In this document: positions 32,201 to 41,500 of the stretch, piece after piece
Layout: each line of letters starts with the position of its first letter
How positions within the stretch are numbered: the first letter of the stretch is position 1
NCBI RefSeq assembly: GCF_000178955.2
Contig: NC_016631.1
Location: 682,001-746,000, forward strand
DNA from: Granulicella mallensis MP5ACTX8
GTDB lineage: Bacteria > Acidobacteriota > Terriglobia > Terriglobales > Acidobacteriaceae
Length of the DNA: 64,000 nucleotides
Direction: 5' to 3'
Notes under the pieces: model-generated
What the model saw: the letters and a program-made list of their open reading frames with translations, nothing else
Database searches by the model: none
What the model was told of the DNA's origin: nothing
Made by a program: the position numbers and the translations under genes

Positions 32201-32217
32201 GCGTCGAGCTTACAGAT

Positions 32218-32601
32218 TTACTCGCTGGCCAACGGCTGCCACAGCTCCAGGCGGTTGCCATCGCAGTCTTTGATCCAGGCGAAGCGTCCGTAAGAGTGAT
32301 CTTCGCGCTTCGGATCGATCCAGACTCCGGCTGCGGAGAGTGCTGTGAGCAGGGCATCCATATCATCGACACGATAGTTGATCATCGCGGCCTGCTGGCC
32401 TTCGCCGAAGTACTGCGTGTCCGTGGGGAATGCGGACCAGGCCGTCATGCCCGTGCCGGCGGGAACTTCGTCGCTCCATTGGAAGGCTGCGCCGTTGAAG
32501 TCGCTGAGGTGCACGCCGAGGTTTTCGGCATACCACTTTGCCAGTGCTTTTGGATCGCGTGAGCGGAGGAAGACGCCGCCAATACCGGTAACTCGTGCCA
32601 T
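32218..32601 (-). CDS. VOC (glyoxalase/bleomycin-resistance fold) protein
   Basis: 127 residues forming one VOC module pair: GIGGVFLRSRDPKALAKWYA near the N terminus and IDPKREDHSYGRFAWIKDCD then NRLELWQP near the C terminus. The final ELWQP carries the usual metal-binding Glu; an early His is not evident. Possible roles are a glyoxalase-like lyase or a binding protein; substrate unknown. Fits tightly between UPF0145 and the MFS gene. Confidence 0.82.
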   Translation of the reverse strand: MARVTGIGGVFLRSRDPKALAKWYAENLGVHLSDFNGAAFQWSDEVPAGTGMTAWSAFPTDTQYFGEGQQAAMINYRVDDMDALLTALSAAGVWIDPKREDHSYGRFAWIKDCDGNRLELWQPLASE

Positions 32602-32606
32602 GTTCG

Positions 32607-32966
32607 TTAGCCTATTCTTTCTACGCGTACCGCCGTGCCGTAGGCCAGCACTTCGTTTACGCCCTGCATGATCTCGTTGGCATCGTAGCGCGTGGAGACG
32701 ATGGCGTTTGCGCCACGTTCGGCGGCGTGAACCATCATCCGGTGAAAGGCATCCGCGCGGGTTCTCTCGCAGAGCTCGGTGTAGAGCGTGATGTCGCCGC
32801 CGATGATGGTCTGCAGGCTTGCTCCAATGGTTCCAAACACGGACCGTGAGCGCACGACGATGCCTCGCACCACGCCAAAGTTTTCGACGATGCGATAGCC
32901 CGGCAGCTCCAGCGCTGTCGTCACCATGGATTCGGAGAAGGGAAGCGGTTGGTTCGGTGCGGCCAT
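32607..32966 (-). CDS. UPF0145 (YbjQ-like) protein
   Basis: 119 residues. NFGVVRGIVVRSRSVFGTIG, ITLYTELCERTRADAFHRMM and ERGANAIVSTRYD are the conserved blocks of the YbjQ/UPF0145 family, which form pentamers. The molecular function is unknown. A GAGAGG lies nine bases before the ATG. Five bases separate it from the VOC gene and 33 from trpD. Confidence 0.88.
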   Translation of the reverse strand: MAAPNQPLPFSESMVTTALELPGYRIVENFGVVRGIVVRSRSVFGTIGASLQTIIGGDITLYTELCERTRADAFHRMMVHAAERGANAIVSTRYDANEIMQGVNEVLAYGTAVRVERIG

Positions 32967-32999
32967 GTTCGGTTACCTCTCGGGAGAGTCAGTGTAGGG

Positions 33000-34013
33000 T
33001 TACTGGGCCAGCGCCGCAACCAGATTTGTGACGGCGCCCGAGTCGATAGTCTGCGCCGCGAGGGTTACACCTTCGCGAATATCGTTGACTCGGCCCGCGG
33101 CAACCAGCACGGCTGCGGCGTTCAGCAGCACGACGTCGCGATGCGGCCCCGGTGCGCCGCTGAAGATCGTCTTCAGAATCAGGGCGTTTGCTGTTGCGTC
33201 GCCGCCTTCAAGGGCGCTCAGGGGGGCTCGCTGCAGTCCGAAGTCCTCGGGGGTGACGACGTACTGCCGGACCTCGCCGTCGAGCACCTCGGCGACTTCG
33301 CTGGGGCCGCTGAGGGCCAGCTCGTCCAGTCCGCCATCGCCGTGCACGACAAAGGCGTGCTGAATGCCGAGCATCGTCATGGCCTCCGCGACCAGCGGAA
33401 CCAGCCGCGCCGAGTACACGCCCATCACCTGCCGTCGTGCGCCTGCGGGATTGAGCAGCGGGCCGAGCACATGCAGCACCGTGCGCACGCCCATGGCTCG
33501 CCGTACGGGCATGACGGCTTTCATCGCGGGATGATGCGAAGGGGCGAGCAGAAAGCAGAATCCGTGCTGCCGAAGGGCGTTGACGGCCTCTTCGGGTGCG
33601 AGAGTGGTTGGGATATCCAGCGCGTCGAGCACGTCGGCTGAGCCGCAACGTGAGGTAATGGCGCGATTGCCATGCTTGGCGACCTTTGCACCGGCCGCCG
33701 CTGCTACCAGGGCGGCGGCGGTAGAGATATTGAAGCTGCCGCTGGCATCGCCGCCGGTACCGCAGGTGTCGACCAGCGAGGCCTGCTCGGCGGAGGAGAG
33801 CGGAAGGGTCGTGGCCACCGCGCGCATGGCGGAGGCAAAGCCCGCGACTTCTTCGGCGGTCTCGCCGCGACCGGCCAGAGCGCCCAGCAGGGCGGCGATT
33901 TCGACGTCGGCGGCCTCACCGTCGAGGATGCGTTGCATCAGGATCAAGGCTTCGCCGCGCGAGAGGGTCTCGCGCGCTTCGACGATGCGCCGCAGTTCGT
34001 GTTGAATCGACAT
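33000..34013 (-). CDS. trpD: anthranilate phosphoribosyltransferase
   Basis: 337 residues. Transfers the phosphoribosyl group of PRPP to anthranilate in tryptophan synthesis. The PRPP loop DTCGTGGDASGSFNIST lies near 82-98, and KHGNRAITSRCGSADVLDAL near 111-130 holds the conserved Arg and Ser-Ala-Asp. NPA near 182-184 and DELALSGPSEV are further TrpD blocks. Normal length. It heads an operon with UPF0145, VOC and MFS genes rather than lying with other trp genes. Confidence 0.95.
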   Translation of the reverse strand: MSIQHELRRIVEARETLSRGEALILMQRILDGEAADVEIAALLGALAGRGETAEEVAGFASAMRAVATTLPLSSAEQASLVDTCGTGGDASGSFNISTAAALVAAAAGAKVAKHGNRAITSRCGSADVLDALDIPTTLAPEEAVNALRQHGFCFLLAPSHHPAMKAVMPVRRAMGVRTVLHVLGPLLNPAGARRQVMGVYSARLVPLVAEAMTMLGIQHAFVVHGDGGLDELALSGPSEVAEVLDGEVRQYVVTPEDFGLQRAPLSALEGGDATANALILKTIFSGAPGPHRDVVLLNAAAVLVAAGRVNDIREGVTLAAQTIDSGAVTNLVAALAQ

Positions 34014-34074
34014 GACTTTCTGAGCCTACCAAAAGCAGCTAGTGGGTTGAGTCATTCGTTCGTTGAAGAACCAG

Positions 34075-34325
34075 CGTTACCCCACAGCGCGAAGCGCAAA
34101 CCGTGACGCTTTAGCGTCGTGGGACGGAGGGAGCCGTAGCCTTTAGGCTACGGAATAAGGGGCTAGCGAGAATCGGGCTTTAGCCCTGGGCCTCTTGTTC
34201 GCGGCCGAAAGAAGGCCCGGGCCTAAAGGCCACATCTTTGCCAAGCCTCTATTTCCGTAGCCTAAAGGCTACGGCTCCCTCCGTCTTCCTGACGCTAAAG
34301 CGTCAGGAAACGCGCTTCGCGCTGT
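34075..34325. repeat. symmetric composite palindrome (C1)
   Basis: A ~250-bp element built from short palindromes with a TTTA or TAAA centre: GACGCTTTAGCGTC, GTAGCCTTTAGGCTAC and GGGCTTTAGCCC on the left; GGGCCTAAAGGCC, GTAGCCTAAAGGCTAC and GACGCTAAAGCGTC on the right, in mirror order. It fills most of the 500-bp gap between trpD and sucC; the remaining 190 bases should hold the sucC promoter. Confidence 0.8.
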
Positions 34326-34513
34326 GCTGAGCGGACCACCCTTTGGTCGAGATGACAAGGTATGGGGCGGGCAATGTAAGGGTTTTTCACCCGCGATTGT
34401 TGCTTTTCGCGCGGTGGCTCCGATAATCGTCGCGCTGGTTTGCTCCGCGTTTCCGGCACTCGCTACTATGATTGGGTCTGCCAAGCAGCGAATGGTTGCA
34501 TTCTGGAGCGCAC

Positions 34514-35692
34514 ATGAAGATCCACGAGTACCAGGCCAAAGAGATCCTCCGGAAGTACGGCGTCGCCGTACCCAATGGAGAGATGGCCACCACGATCGAA
34601 GAGGCCGATGCGGCCGCCAAGCAGCTTTTCTCCGCCGGTAACGCGGTTGTCGTCGTCAAGGCGCAGATCCACGCGGGTGGGCGCGGCAAGGGCGGCGGCG
34701 TCAAGCTGGCGCGTTCGCTGGAAGAGGCTGCCGTGTACTCGAAGAGCATCCTCGGCATGCAGCTTGTGACGCACCAGACCGGCCCCGCCGGACAGAAGGT
34801 GCAGCGGTTGCTGGTCGAGGCCGGTTCGGCCATCGCTCGCGAGCTGTATCTCGGACTGGTGCTCGACCGCGCTTCATCGAAGGTCGTGTTCATGGCCTCT
34901 CAGGCGGGCGGCATGGAGATCGAAGAGGTAGCGCACGAGAATCCCGACGCCATCTTCAAGGAGTACGTCAATCCAGCCATCGGCCTGCAGCCCTACCAGG
35001 CCCGCGCTCTGGCGTTCAAGCTTGGGCTGGAGCCTGCGCAGATCGGCGAGGCGGTAAGGTTCATGCTCGGCCTTTACAAGGCCTTCATTGAGACCGATTC
35101 GACGCTGATGGAGATCAATCCTTTCATCACGACCAAGGACGGCAAGCTCCTCGCGCTCGACTGCAAGATCAACTTCGACGACAACGCGATGTTCCGTCAC
35201 AAGGACCTGAAGGAGCTGCGCGACCTGAGCGAGGAAGACCCGCTCGAAGTCGAGGCCAGCAAGTACGCGCTCAACTACATCAAGCTCGACGGCAACATCG
35301 CGTGCATGGTGAACGGCGCAGGCCTCGCGATGGCGACGATGGACATCATCCAGTACGCCGGCGGCTCGGCTGCGAACTTCCTCGATGTCGGCGGCGGCGC
35401 GAACCAGGAGCAGATTGAAAATGCCTTCGGCATCCTGTTGAGCGATCCGAATGTGAAGGCCATCTTCATCAACATCTTCGGTGGCATCCTGCGTGTCGAC
35501 GTGCTGGCGACAGCAGTCGTTGCGGCTGCGAAGAAGTTGAACGTGCAGCTTCCGATCATCCTGCGTCTTGAAGGAACGAACGTCGAAGAAGGCCGCAAGA
35601 TTCTCGCTGAATCTGGCCTCAAGTTTGAAGTGGGAGCCACCATGAAAGAAGCCGCCGACCTTGCGGTTGCCGCAGCGAAGGGAGTCAACTAA
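34514..35692 (+). CDS. sucC: succinyl-CoA synthetase, beta subunit
   Basis: 392 residues. With SucD it forms the TCA-cycle enzyme that converts succinyl-CoA to succinate with ATP or GTP synthesis. The start [17 protein letters not shown] is classic for the ATP-grasp N terminus. [12 protein letters not shown] near 54-65 is the nucleotide-binding glycine loop, and the C-terminal flavodoxin-like half has [18 protein letters not shown] and [14 protein letters not shown] six bases before the ATG at 34514 sets the start. sucD overlaps by one base. Confidence 0.97.
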   Translation: MKIHEYQAKEILRKYGVAVPNGEMATTIEEADAAAKQLFSAGNAVVVVKAQIHAGGRGKGGGVKLARSLEEAAVYSKSILGMQLVTHQTGPAGQKVQRLLVEAGSAIARELYLGLVLDRASSKVVFMASQAGGMEIEEVAHENPDAIFKEYVNPAIGLQPYQARALAFKLGLEPAQIGEAVRFMLGLYKAFIETDSTLMEINPFITTKDGKLLALDCKINFDDNAMFRHKDLKELRDLSEEDPLEVEASKYALNYIKLDGNIACMVNGAGLAMATMDIIQYAGGSAANFLDVGGGANQEQIENAFGILLSDPNVKAIFINIFGGILRVDVLATAVVAAAKKLNVQLPIILRLEGTNVEEGRKILAESGLKFEVGATMKEAADLAVAAAKGVN

Positions 35693-36567
35693 TGTCAGTT
35701 CTCGTCGATAAAAATACGCGGTTGATCGTGCAGGGTATTACCGGTCGTGAAGGTACCTTTCACGCCAAGGGCTGCGCTGAGTACGGCACGAAGGTTGTGG
35801 GTGGCGTAACTCCCGGCAAGGGTGGTACGACCCACGAGGGTTGGCCTGTCTTCAATACCGTTGAAGAGGCCGTGAAGGAAACTGGCGCGAACGCTACGGT
35901 GATCTTTGTTCCGCCGCCGGCTGCTGCGGACGGCATTCTCGAAGCTACGGCTGCGGGCGTGCCGCTGGTGGTCTGCATCACCGAAGGCATTCCCGTTCTC
36001 GACATGGTGAAGGTCTGGGAGGTGGTGAAGACCTCGAAGTCACGGCTCATCGGGCCGAACTGCCCGGGCGTGATCTCGCCGGGCAAGGCCAAGATCGGCA
36101 TTATGCCTGGCCGCATTCACAAAGAGGGCTCGGTCGGTATCGTTTCGAAGTCCGGCACGCTGACCTATGAGGCGGTGTACCAGCTCACGCAGCGTGGCAT
36201 CGGCCAGTCGACCGCCATTGGCATTGGCGGCGATCCCATCATTGGCACGACCCACATCGATGCGCTTCGTCTGTTGAACGACGACCCTGAAACCGAAGCC
36301 ATCATCATGATCGGCGAGATCGGCGGCTCGGCTGAAGAGGCTGCTGCTGAGTTCATCAAGCAGCACGTGAAGAAGCCGGTGGTCGGCTTCATCGCGGGCC
36401 AGACAGCGCCTCCGGGCCGTCGCATGGGTCACGCCGGAGCCATCATCTCCGGTGGTGAAGGCACAGCCGCCAGCAAGATGGCAGCCATGTCCGCGGCCGG
36501 GATCACCGTGGTCAAGAGCCCGGCGGAGATCGGCGACGCGATGGCGAGGTTGCTGGGCAAGGCTTAG
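35692..36567 (+). CDS. sucD: succinyl-CoA synthetase, alpha subunit
   Basis: 291 residues. The N-terminal CoA-binding Rossmann part has [39 protein letters not shown] and the C-terminal [20 protein letters not shown] hold the phosphohistidine (His in GHAG). Its ATG shares the A of the sucC TAA (TAATG), so the pair is translationally coupled. A large perfect inverted repeat follows directly. Confidence 0.97.
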   Translation: MSVLVDKNTRLIVQGITGREGTFHAKGCAEYGTKVVGGVTPGKGGTTHEGWPVFNTVEEAVKETGANATVIFVPPPAAADGILEATAAGVPLVVCITEGIPVLDMVKVWEVVKTSKSRLIGPNCPGVISPGKAKIGIMPGRIHKEGSVGIVSKSGTLTYEAVYQLTQRGIGQSTAIGIGGDPIIGTTHIDALRLLNDDPETEAIIMIGEIGGSAEEAAAEFIKQHVKKPVVGFIAGQTAPPGRRMGHAGAIISGGEGTAASKMAAMSAAGITVVKSPAEIGDAMARLLGKA

Positions 36568-36663
36568 AAACTGCAAACGCAGAGGGCGCGAAGGGCGCCA
36601 AGTTTGCGCAGAGTTTACTTTGCGTCAACTTGCCGCCCTTCGCGCCCTCTGCGTTTGCAGTTT
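36568..36663. repeat. 30-bp perfect inverted repeat between sucD and ndk
   Basis: Arms 36568-36597 and 36634-36663 are exact inverses (AAACTGCAAACGCAGAGGGC at the outer end) around a 36-base loop. It begins one base after the sucD stop and could act as a terminator or mRNA stabiliser. Confidence 0.85.
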
Positions 36664-36731
36664 GGCGGGTCATCCGGCTGTAACGCCTGTCCATTTACAC
36701 TGGTAGAGCAGTCAAAACTAAGGAGAATCAA

Positions 36732-37148
36732 GTGTCACAGCGCACCTTCAGCATCATCAAGCCGGACGCCGTCCGCAAAGGCGACACCGCCGCTATCCTC
36801 GCCGAGATCAGCAAGGCCGGCTTCAAGCTTCTCGCTATCAAGAAGATCGTCCTCACCAAGAAGCAGGCAGAAGGCTTCTACTACGTGCATGCCGAGCGTC
36901 CCTTCTTCGGCGAACTCACAGACTTTATGAGCTCCGGCGTGATCTACCCGATGGTCCTCGAGAAGGACAACGCTATTGCCGACTTCCGCAAGCTGATGGG
37001 CGCAACCAATCCGGCGCAGGCCGAAGAAGGCACGATCCGCAAGCAGTTTGCCTCCTCGATCGGCGAGAATGCGATCCATGGTTCCGATGCTGAAGAGACC
37101 GCGGCGTTTGAGATCGGCTACTTCTTCGCAGGTTACGAACTCAAGTAG
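36732..37148 (+). CDS. ndk: nucleoside diphosphate kinase
   Basis: 138 residues from a GTG start with AAGGAG six bases upstream. Balances NTP pools by phosphate transfer through a histidine. SIIKPDAV at the N terminus, the Kpn-like loop region and ENAIHGSDA with the active-site His near 117 are diagnostic. Normal length. Followed by a strong terminator. Confidence 0.97.
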   Translation: MSQRTFSIIKPDAVRKGDTAAILAEISKAGFKLLAIKKIVLTKKQAEGFYYVHAERPFFGELTDFMSSGVIYPMVLEKDNAIADFRKLMGATNPAQAEEGTIRKQFASSIGENAIHGSDAEETAAFEIGYFFAGYELK

Positions 37149-37160
37149 GCGATTCGCATT

Positions 37161-37206
37161 AAAACAAAGGCCTGCGGGAGATGTCTCCCGCAGGCCTTTT
37201 GTTTTG
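37161..37206. terminator. bidirectional terminator after ndk
   Basis: AAAACAAAGGCCTGCGGGAG, an ATGT loop, then the inverse ending CCTTTTGTTTT: a near-perfect ~20-bp stem with T run on the plus strand and the A run serving the opposite direction. It lies between ndk and the convergent GDSL gene. Confidence 0.9.
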
Positions 37207-37235
37207 TGGCTCTATTCGTGGTTTAGGTGATTGAG

Positions 37236-38459
37236 CTACTTGGTGAACAGCTTCAGATCGATGCTCTCTCCCATGGCCTTATAGCCTGCATCGCTCGGGT
37301 GAAGATGGTCGCCGCTATCGTCCGCCGGAAGAAAGGTATCTGGATGGGCCGGATCACTCGCTACTTTGCTGAAGTCAACGAAGCCGTCCAACTCCTTGGT
37401 CGTGCGAATCCACTGGTTCAATGCCTGACGCATCGCTTCGCCCGTGGGTGAGGAGTACTTGGCACCGACATACGGCGTCAACGTGGCGCCGATGACCTTG
37501 ATGCCGTGCGTATGCGCGCGGCGTGCCATCTGTGTATAGCCGGCGATCAGATCGTCCGCGGTGATGACGTCATAGGGCTTCGCCGGGTCGGTCGCGTGGC
37601 CGATATCGTTGACGCCCTCCAGGATGACCAGGTACTTCACTCCCGCCTGGGATAGCACATCGCGATCGAAACGAGCGAGAGCGCTGGGCCCCGATACGTC
37701 GTGCAGAATCCGGTTGCCGCCGATGCCCTCATTCAGCACGCCGAGCTTCGTGGTCTTCTTATCGGCCTGCAGGCGCTGTGCCAGCACATCGGGCCAGCGC
37801 AGGTTCTTGTCGCGTGTGCTGTGTGCGCCGTCGGTGATGCTGTCTCCAAAGGTCACGATGGCTGCGCCGTCGGCCTCGGTCTTCACGTCGATGCCCTTCA
37901 GGAAGTCCCAGCTATACACCTCTTTCGGGCTGGTCAGGCTGGCGCTGGCAACGGAGTTGCCGGGGATGACGTAGTTCGTCTGATCGGCGTAGGAGTGAAC
38001 GGACAACTGGCTCATCGGCTGGGTTGGCAGATAGAGGCTGACCGCGAGGTCTGACAGAGCCGCAGCCTTCAGCGGAGCGGGATCGCTCACGATGAGTGCG
38101 CCTGGGGGAATGATGACCGAATTGTGTCCGCCAAAGGTCAACGGTACGGAGCTACCGGCAAGGATGCTTCCACCGCCCGTGCTTGGCGCCAGTGTGGCGG
38201 CGTTGATGGTTAGCGGCTCTTTGCCGAACTCATTCGTCAGGATGGCCCTGAACTCAGACCCGCCCAGGGAGATGTGTACGATCTCGCGCAGCGTGGTTCC
38301 ATCGGTGCCGTCCGCGCCGAATTGACCGTCGGGATTCGTCGCGCCTGTGGGGGCGGCGGCCCAGGTGCCTGTCCAATGATCGGGAGCAGCGGCATGGATT
38401 GCGGGCGAGAGACTAAGCAGGAAGATCGCTGAGGCAAGCAAGGGGCGTGAGAGGCGCAA
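37236..38459 (-). CDS. secreted SGNH/GDSL-family hydrolase
   Basis: 407 residues with a signal peptide (about 1-23, LLASAIFLLSLSPAIHAAA). An N-terminal beta-rich domain (about 25-185) precedes the SGNH core: FGDSITDGAHST (Ser nucleophile), GIGGNRIL, GVNDIGHA (Asn of block III), and DDSGDHLHPSDAGYKAMG (Asp and His). Likely an exported esterase or polysaccharide deacetylase; substrate unknown. The start is a TTG with GGAG six bases upstream. Convergent with ndk. Confidence 0.87.
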   Translation of the reverse strand: MRLSRPLLASAIFLLSLSPAIHAAAPDHWTGTWAAAPTGATNPDGQFGADGTDGTTLREIVHISLGGSEFRAILTNEFGKEPLTINAATLAPSTGGGSILAGSSVPLTFGGHNSVIIPPGALIVSDPAPLKAAALSDLAVSLYLPTQPMSQLSVHSYADQTNYVIPGNSVASASLTSPKEVYSWDFLKGIDVKTEADGAAIVTFGDSITDGAHSTRDKNLRWPDVLAQRLQADKKTTKLGVLNEGIGGNRILHDVSGPSALARFDRDVLSQAGVKYLVILEGVNDIGHATDPAKPYDVITADDLIAGYTQMARRAHTHGIKVIGATLTPYVGAKYSSPTGEAMRQALNQWIRTTKELDGFVDFSKVASDPAHPDTFLPADDSGDHLHPSDAGYKAMGESIDLKLFTK

Positions 38460-38671
38460 AGAGAACTCCAGTGTGGAATGGGATGGTTATGACGCCTGGT
38501 AAGGCGGGCGTTCGGGTTTGCTCAACAGACTAAACCGCTCTTATTGAGACTGGCTACAGGCTTCGAAAGACGCAGGATGTGCGGCCATGCTGCGCTCGCG
38601 TATAGTGGCGCATGATGGCGCGCTACAGTGTGTGGCGTGCCGTGATCCTACTCTGCTGGTGAGATTCCCTC

Positions 38672-39766
38672 ATGAAGCTGCTTTGCGCTGTTTTGCTGTG
38701 CACTACGTCTACTGCCATCGCCCATGCCTCCGTTACCCACAGCACTTTTGGAAAGCTGCCGAATGGTGCCGCGGTCGAGATCTATACGCTGAAGAATCCG
38801 TCGGTTGAGATGCGCGTGATGACCTATGGCGCGCGCGTCGTCTCGCTTGCTACCAAAGACCGCGATGGCAAGATGGGGAACGTCGTGCTCGGATACGACA
38901 AGATCGAGGGCTATCTCAAGGATTCGAGTAGCTACTTCGGCAGCGTGCCGGGACGCTACGCGAACCGCATCGCGCTGGGCAAATTTACGCTCGAAGGCAA
39001 GCAGTACCAGATTCCGATCAACAACGCACCGAACGCCTTGCACGGCGGCCCCGACGGCTTTGCGAGCCGCAACTGGACGGGGAAAGAGATCCCCGAAGGC
39101 GTGGAGTTCACGCTTGTCAGCCCGGACGGAGACCAGGGTTTCCCCGGCACGATGACGGCGCATGTGCGCTACACGCTGGCGGGCAATACGGTTCGCATCG
39201 TCTACAGTGCGACTACGGACAAGCCCACCGTCGTGAACCTGACCAATCACTCGTACTTTAACCTTGCGGGTGCGGGGAATGGGACGATTCTTGACGAGAA
39301 GCTGACGATCGACGCCGACAAGTTCACGCCCATCGATGCAACGTCGATACCCCTGGGCAATCTTGCGCCGGTTGCGGGAACGCCCTTTGACTTTACGAAG
39401 CCCGAGACGGTTGGCTCGCGCATCGACGTGGACAACGAGCAGTTGAAACACGGCAAGGGCTATGACCACAACTTTGTTCTGCGCGGCAAGGCCGGCGTGT
39501 TGCGTCCGGCGGCCAAGGTCTATGACGCAAAGAGTGGGCGCGTATTGACGGTCGAGACGTCAGAACCGGGAGTTCAGTTCTATAGCGGCAACTTCCTTGA
39601 TGGATCGCTGATAGGGCCGGGTGGCGTGAAGTATGTGAAGCGCAGTGCGTTGTGTCTCGAGACGCAGCACTATCCGGATTCGCCGAATCGTCCGGATTTT
39701 CCCAGCACGGAGTTGAAGCCCGGGCAGACGTATCACAGCGAGACGACGTGGACGTTTTCGAATTAG
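38672..39766 (+). CDS. galM: aldose 1-epimerase (mutarotase), secreted
   Basis: 364 residues with a short signal peptide (MKLLCAVLLCTTSTAIAHA). Interconverts alpha and beta anomers of sugars such as galactose and glucose. Blocks seen: VPGRYANRIALGKFTLEGK, NALHGGPDGF (catalytic His), VVNLTNHSYFNLAG (second His), GTPFDF, and a C-terminal ETSEPGVQFYSGNFLDG with the catalytic Glu region. The signal peptide places it in the periplasm, as in other secreted mutarotases. It follows the divergent GDSL gene across a ~210-bp gap. Confidence 0.9.
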   Translation: MKLLCAVLLCTTSTAIAHASVTHSTFGKLPNGAAVEIYTLKNPSVEMRVMTYGARVVSLATKDRDGKMGNVVLGYDKIEGYLKDSSSYFGSVPGRYANRIALGKFTLEGKQYQIPINNAPNALHGGPDGFASRNWTGKEIPEGVEFTLVSPDGDQGFPGTMTAHVRYTLAGNTVRIVYSATTDKPTVVNLTNHSYFNLAGAGNGTILDEKLTIDADKFTPIDATSIPLGNLAPVAGTPFDFTKPETVGSRIDVDNEQLKHGKGYDHNFVLRGKAGVLRPAAKVYDAKSGRVLTVETSEPGVQFYSGNFLDGSLIGPGGVKYVKRSALCLETQHYPDSPNRPDFPSTELKPGQTYHSETTWTFSN

Positions 39767-39771
39767 TGGGG

Positions 39772-40145
39772 CAGCGAGTCAGCGAGTCAGCGAGTCAGTG
39801 AAGCAGTGAAGCAGTGAATTAGTGAAGCAGGGAGCCAGTGAAGCCGCCGGCCAGCGAATTAGTAGGTTCGTGAATCATAAGTCCGTTGAATCATGTTTCG
39901 TTAAGGGCACGGGTTTACCCGTGCCGTAAAAGTCCGCACGAATTGGGCTTTAGCCCCTGAGGTGACGCGCCTCAGCGCGCAATGACTTTTGCGGCAACAG
40001 GTGTCAGCCGATTCACCGGTGCCATCGATGAGCCGGGCCGTTGGCCCTGTATCTTCACCTGTCTCATAACCTGCGGATTCACGGAATTTCTGGCTCACTG
40101 ATTTACCAACCCCACGATCTAACCTGACTTGCTGACTTGCTGACG
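39772..40145. repeat. composite palindrome with octamer-repeat arms (C2)
   Basis: Left arm 39772-39875 is a run of about a dozen 8-base units (CAGCGAGT, CAGTGAAG and variants). The centre 39900-40060 has short dyads CACGGGTTTACCCGTG and GGGCTTTAGCCC. The right arm near 40120-40145 carries the octamers in inverse (CTGACTTGCTGACTTGCTGA). It fills the whole galM-fahA gap. Confidence 0.7.
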
Positions 40146-40159
40146 AAAACGAGGCCGAA

Positions 40160-41446
40160 ATGACAAAGGGTTCCATGCTCAGCTGGGTTGACGGTGCAAA
40201 CGAGCCGCATGGCTTTGGCTTGAATCATCTGCCGTACGGTGCCTTTCGCAAGGATGATGTGACTCGTCTCTGTGTCCGGATCGGGGACTGGTTGCTTGAT
40301 CTGGAGGCGTGCGTAAGACACGGACTTTTGGAGGGCTTTGCTCCCAGCGTGCGCGACGCCTGTAGCCAGTCCACTTTGAATGATTTGCTCGCAGCGGGGC
40401 CGGAGGCATGGCAGGCGCTGCGTGCAGTGCTGACCGCATGCTTGAGTGACGATGGCTATGCCCGCACCGCAGCCGACTGGTTGCTCGTTCCGCTGAGTGA
40501 GGTGGAGCTGGTTCTCCCCATCGACCCGCGTGGCTACACCGACTTCTACGCAAGCCTGCATCACGCGCGGAGGGTCGGCGAACTCTTTCGCCCGGACAAT
40601 CCTTTGCTGCCGAACTACAAGCATGTGCCGATTGCCTACAACGGCCGCGCCTCCTCGGTGATAGCCAGTGGAACATCCGTGCGGAGACCCTGGGGTCAAC
40701 GTCGTCCAGCGAACCAGGAGACGCAGCCTACGTTTGAGCCCAGTGCGGCGCTCGATTACGAACTTGAACTTGCGTTCGTCGTAGGGCAGGGCAATGCGCT
40801 GGGAGAACCGATCTCGATAGCAAACGCGCACGAGCATCTCTTCGGAGTCACGCTGTTGAATGACTGGTCTGCGCGCGATGTGCAGGCGTGGGAGTATCAG
40901 CCGCTGGGGCCGTTCCTTGGCAAGAGTTTTGCGACCAGTGTTTCGCCGTGGATTACCCCGATGGCGGCGCTGGAGTCCTTCCGCGTTGCGCCCGCGGCCC
41001 GCGCGCAGGGTGATCCGCAACCCTTGCCGTATCTTCTGGACGATGCCGATCAGCAGCATGGCGCATTCGACATACAAGTGGAGGTGTTGCTGAGCACGGA
41101 GGCGAGTCGCGCGGCTGGACTTGCGCCGATGCCGGTGAGTCGCGGAAATGCACGCGGGCTTTATTGGACTGCCGCGCAGATGGTGGCACACCACACCAGC
41201 AACGGCTGCAATCTGCGTCCTGGCGATCTGCTGGCGACGGGCACGATCTCTGGACCGGAACGCGCGTCCGCAGGCTGCCTGCTCGAGCTTACGCGTAATG
41301 GTGCGGAGTCCATCGCTCTTCCAAATGGGGAACATCGTGCCTGGCTTCAGGATGGGGACGAGGTCAGTTTGCGAGCGCTGTGCAGGCGTGAAGGTTTCCT
41401 CCTGATCGAACTGGGAGAATGCGTGGGCCATATATCAGAGGCATAG
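40160..41446 (+). CDS. fahA: fumarylacetoacetase
   Basis: 428 residues. Cleaves fumarylacetoacetate to fumarate and acetoacetate, the last step of tyrosine/homogentisate breakdown. Blocks seen: SWVDGANEPHGFGLNHLPYG at the N terminus, DPRGYTDFYASLHHA (metal Asp and catalytic His), LDYELELAFVVG (metal Glu), LLNDWSARDVQAWEYQPLGP (metal Asp) and FLGKSFATSVSPW (Lys). Length matches the family. The related hppD lies 3 kb downstream; homogentisate dioxygenase and maleylacetoacetate isomerase are not in the window. Confidence 0.95.
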   Translation: MTKGSMLSWVDGANEPHGFGLNHLPYGAFRKDDVTRLCVRIGDWLLDLEACVRHGLLEGFAPSVRDACSQSTLNDLLAAGPEAWQALRAVLTACLSDDGYARTAADWLLVPLSEVELVLPIDPRGYTDFYASLHHARRVGELFRPDNPLLPNYKHVPIAYNGRASSVIASGTSVRRPWGQRRPANQETQPTFEPSAALDYELELAFVVGQGNALGEPISIANAHEHLFGVTLLNDWSARDVQAWEYQPLGPFLGKSFATSVSPWITPMAALESFRVAPAARAQGDPQPLPYLLDDADQQHGAFDIQVEVLLSTEASRAAGLAPMPVSRGNARGLYWTAAQMVAHHTSNGCNLRPGDLLATGTISGPERASAGCLLELTRNGAESIALPNGEHRAWLQDGDEVSLRALCRREGFLLIELGECVGHISEA

Positions 41447-41500
41447 AACTTTCGATCTGGAACTTTCAGATATTACGGCTGTAATAGATCGTCACGTCTA

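Noticed and set aside
39772..39875. Possible CRISPR array
   Set aside because: Units are 8 bases, contiguous and degenerate, with no spacers; no cas genes nearby.
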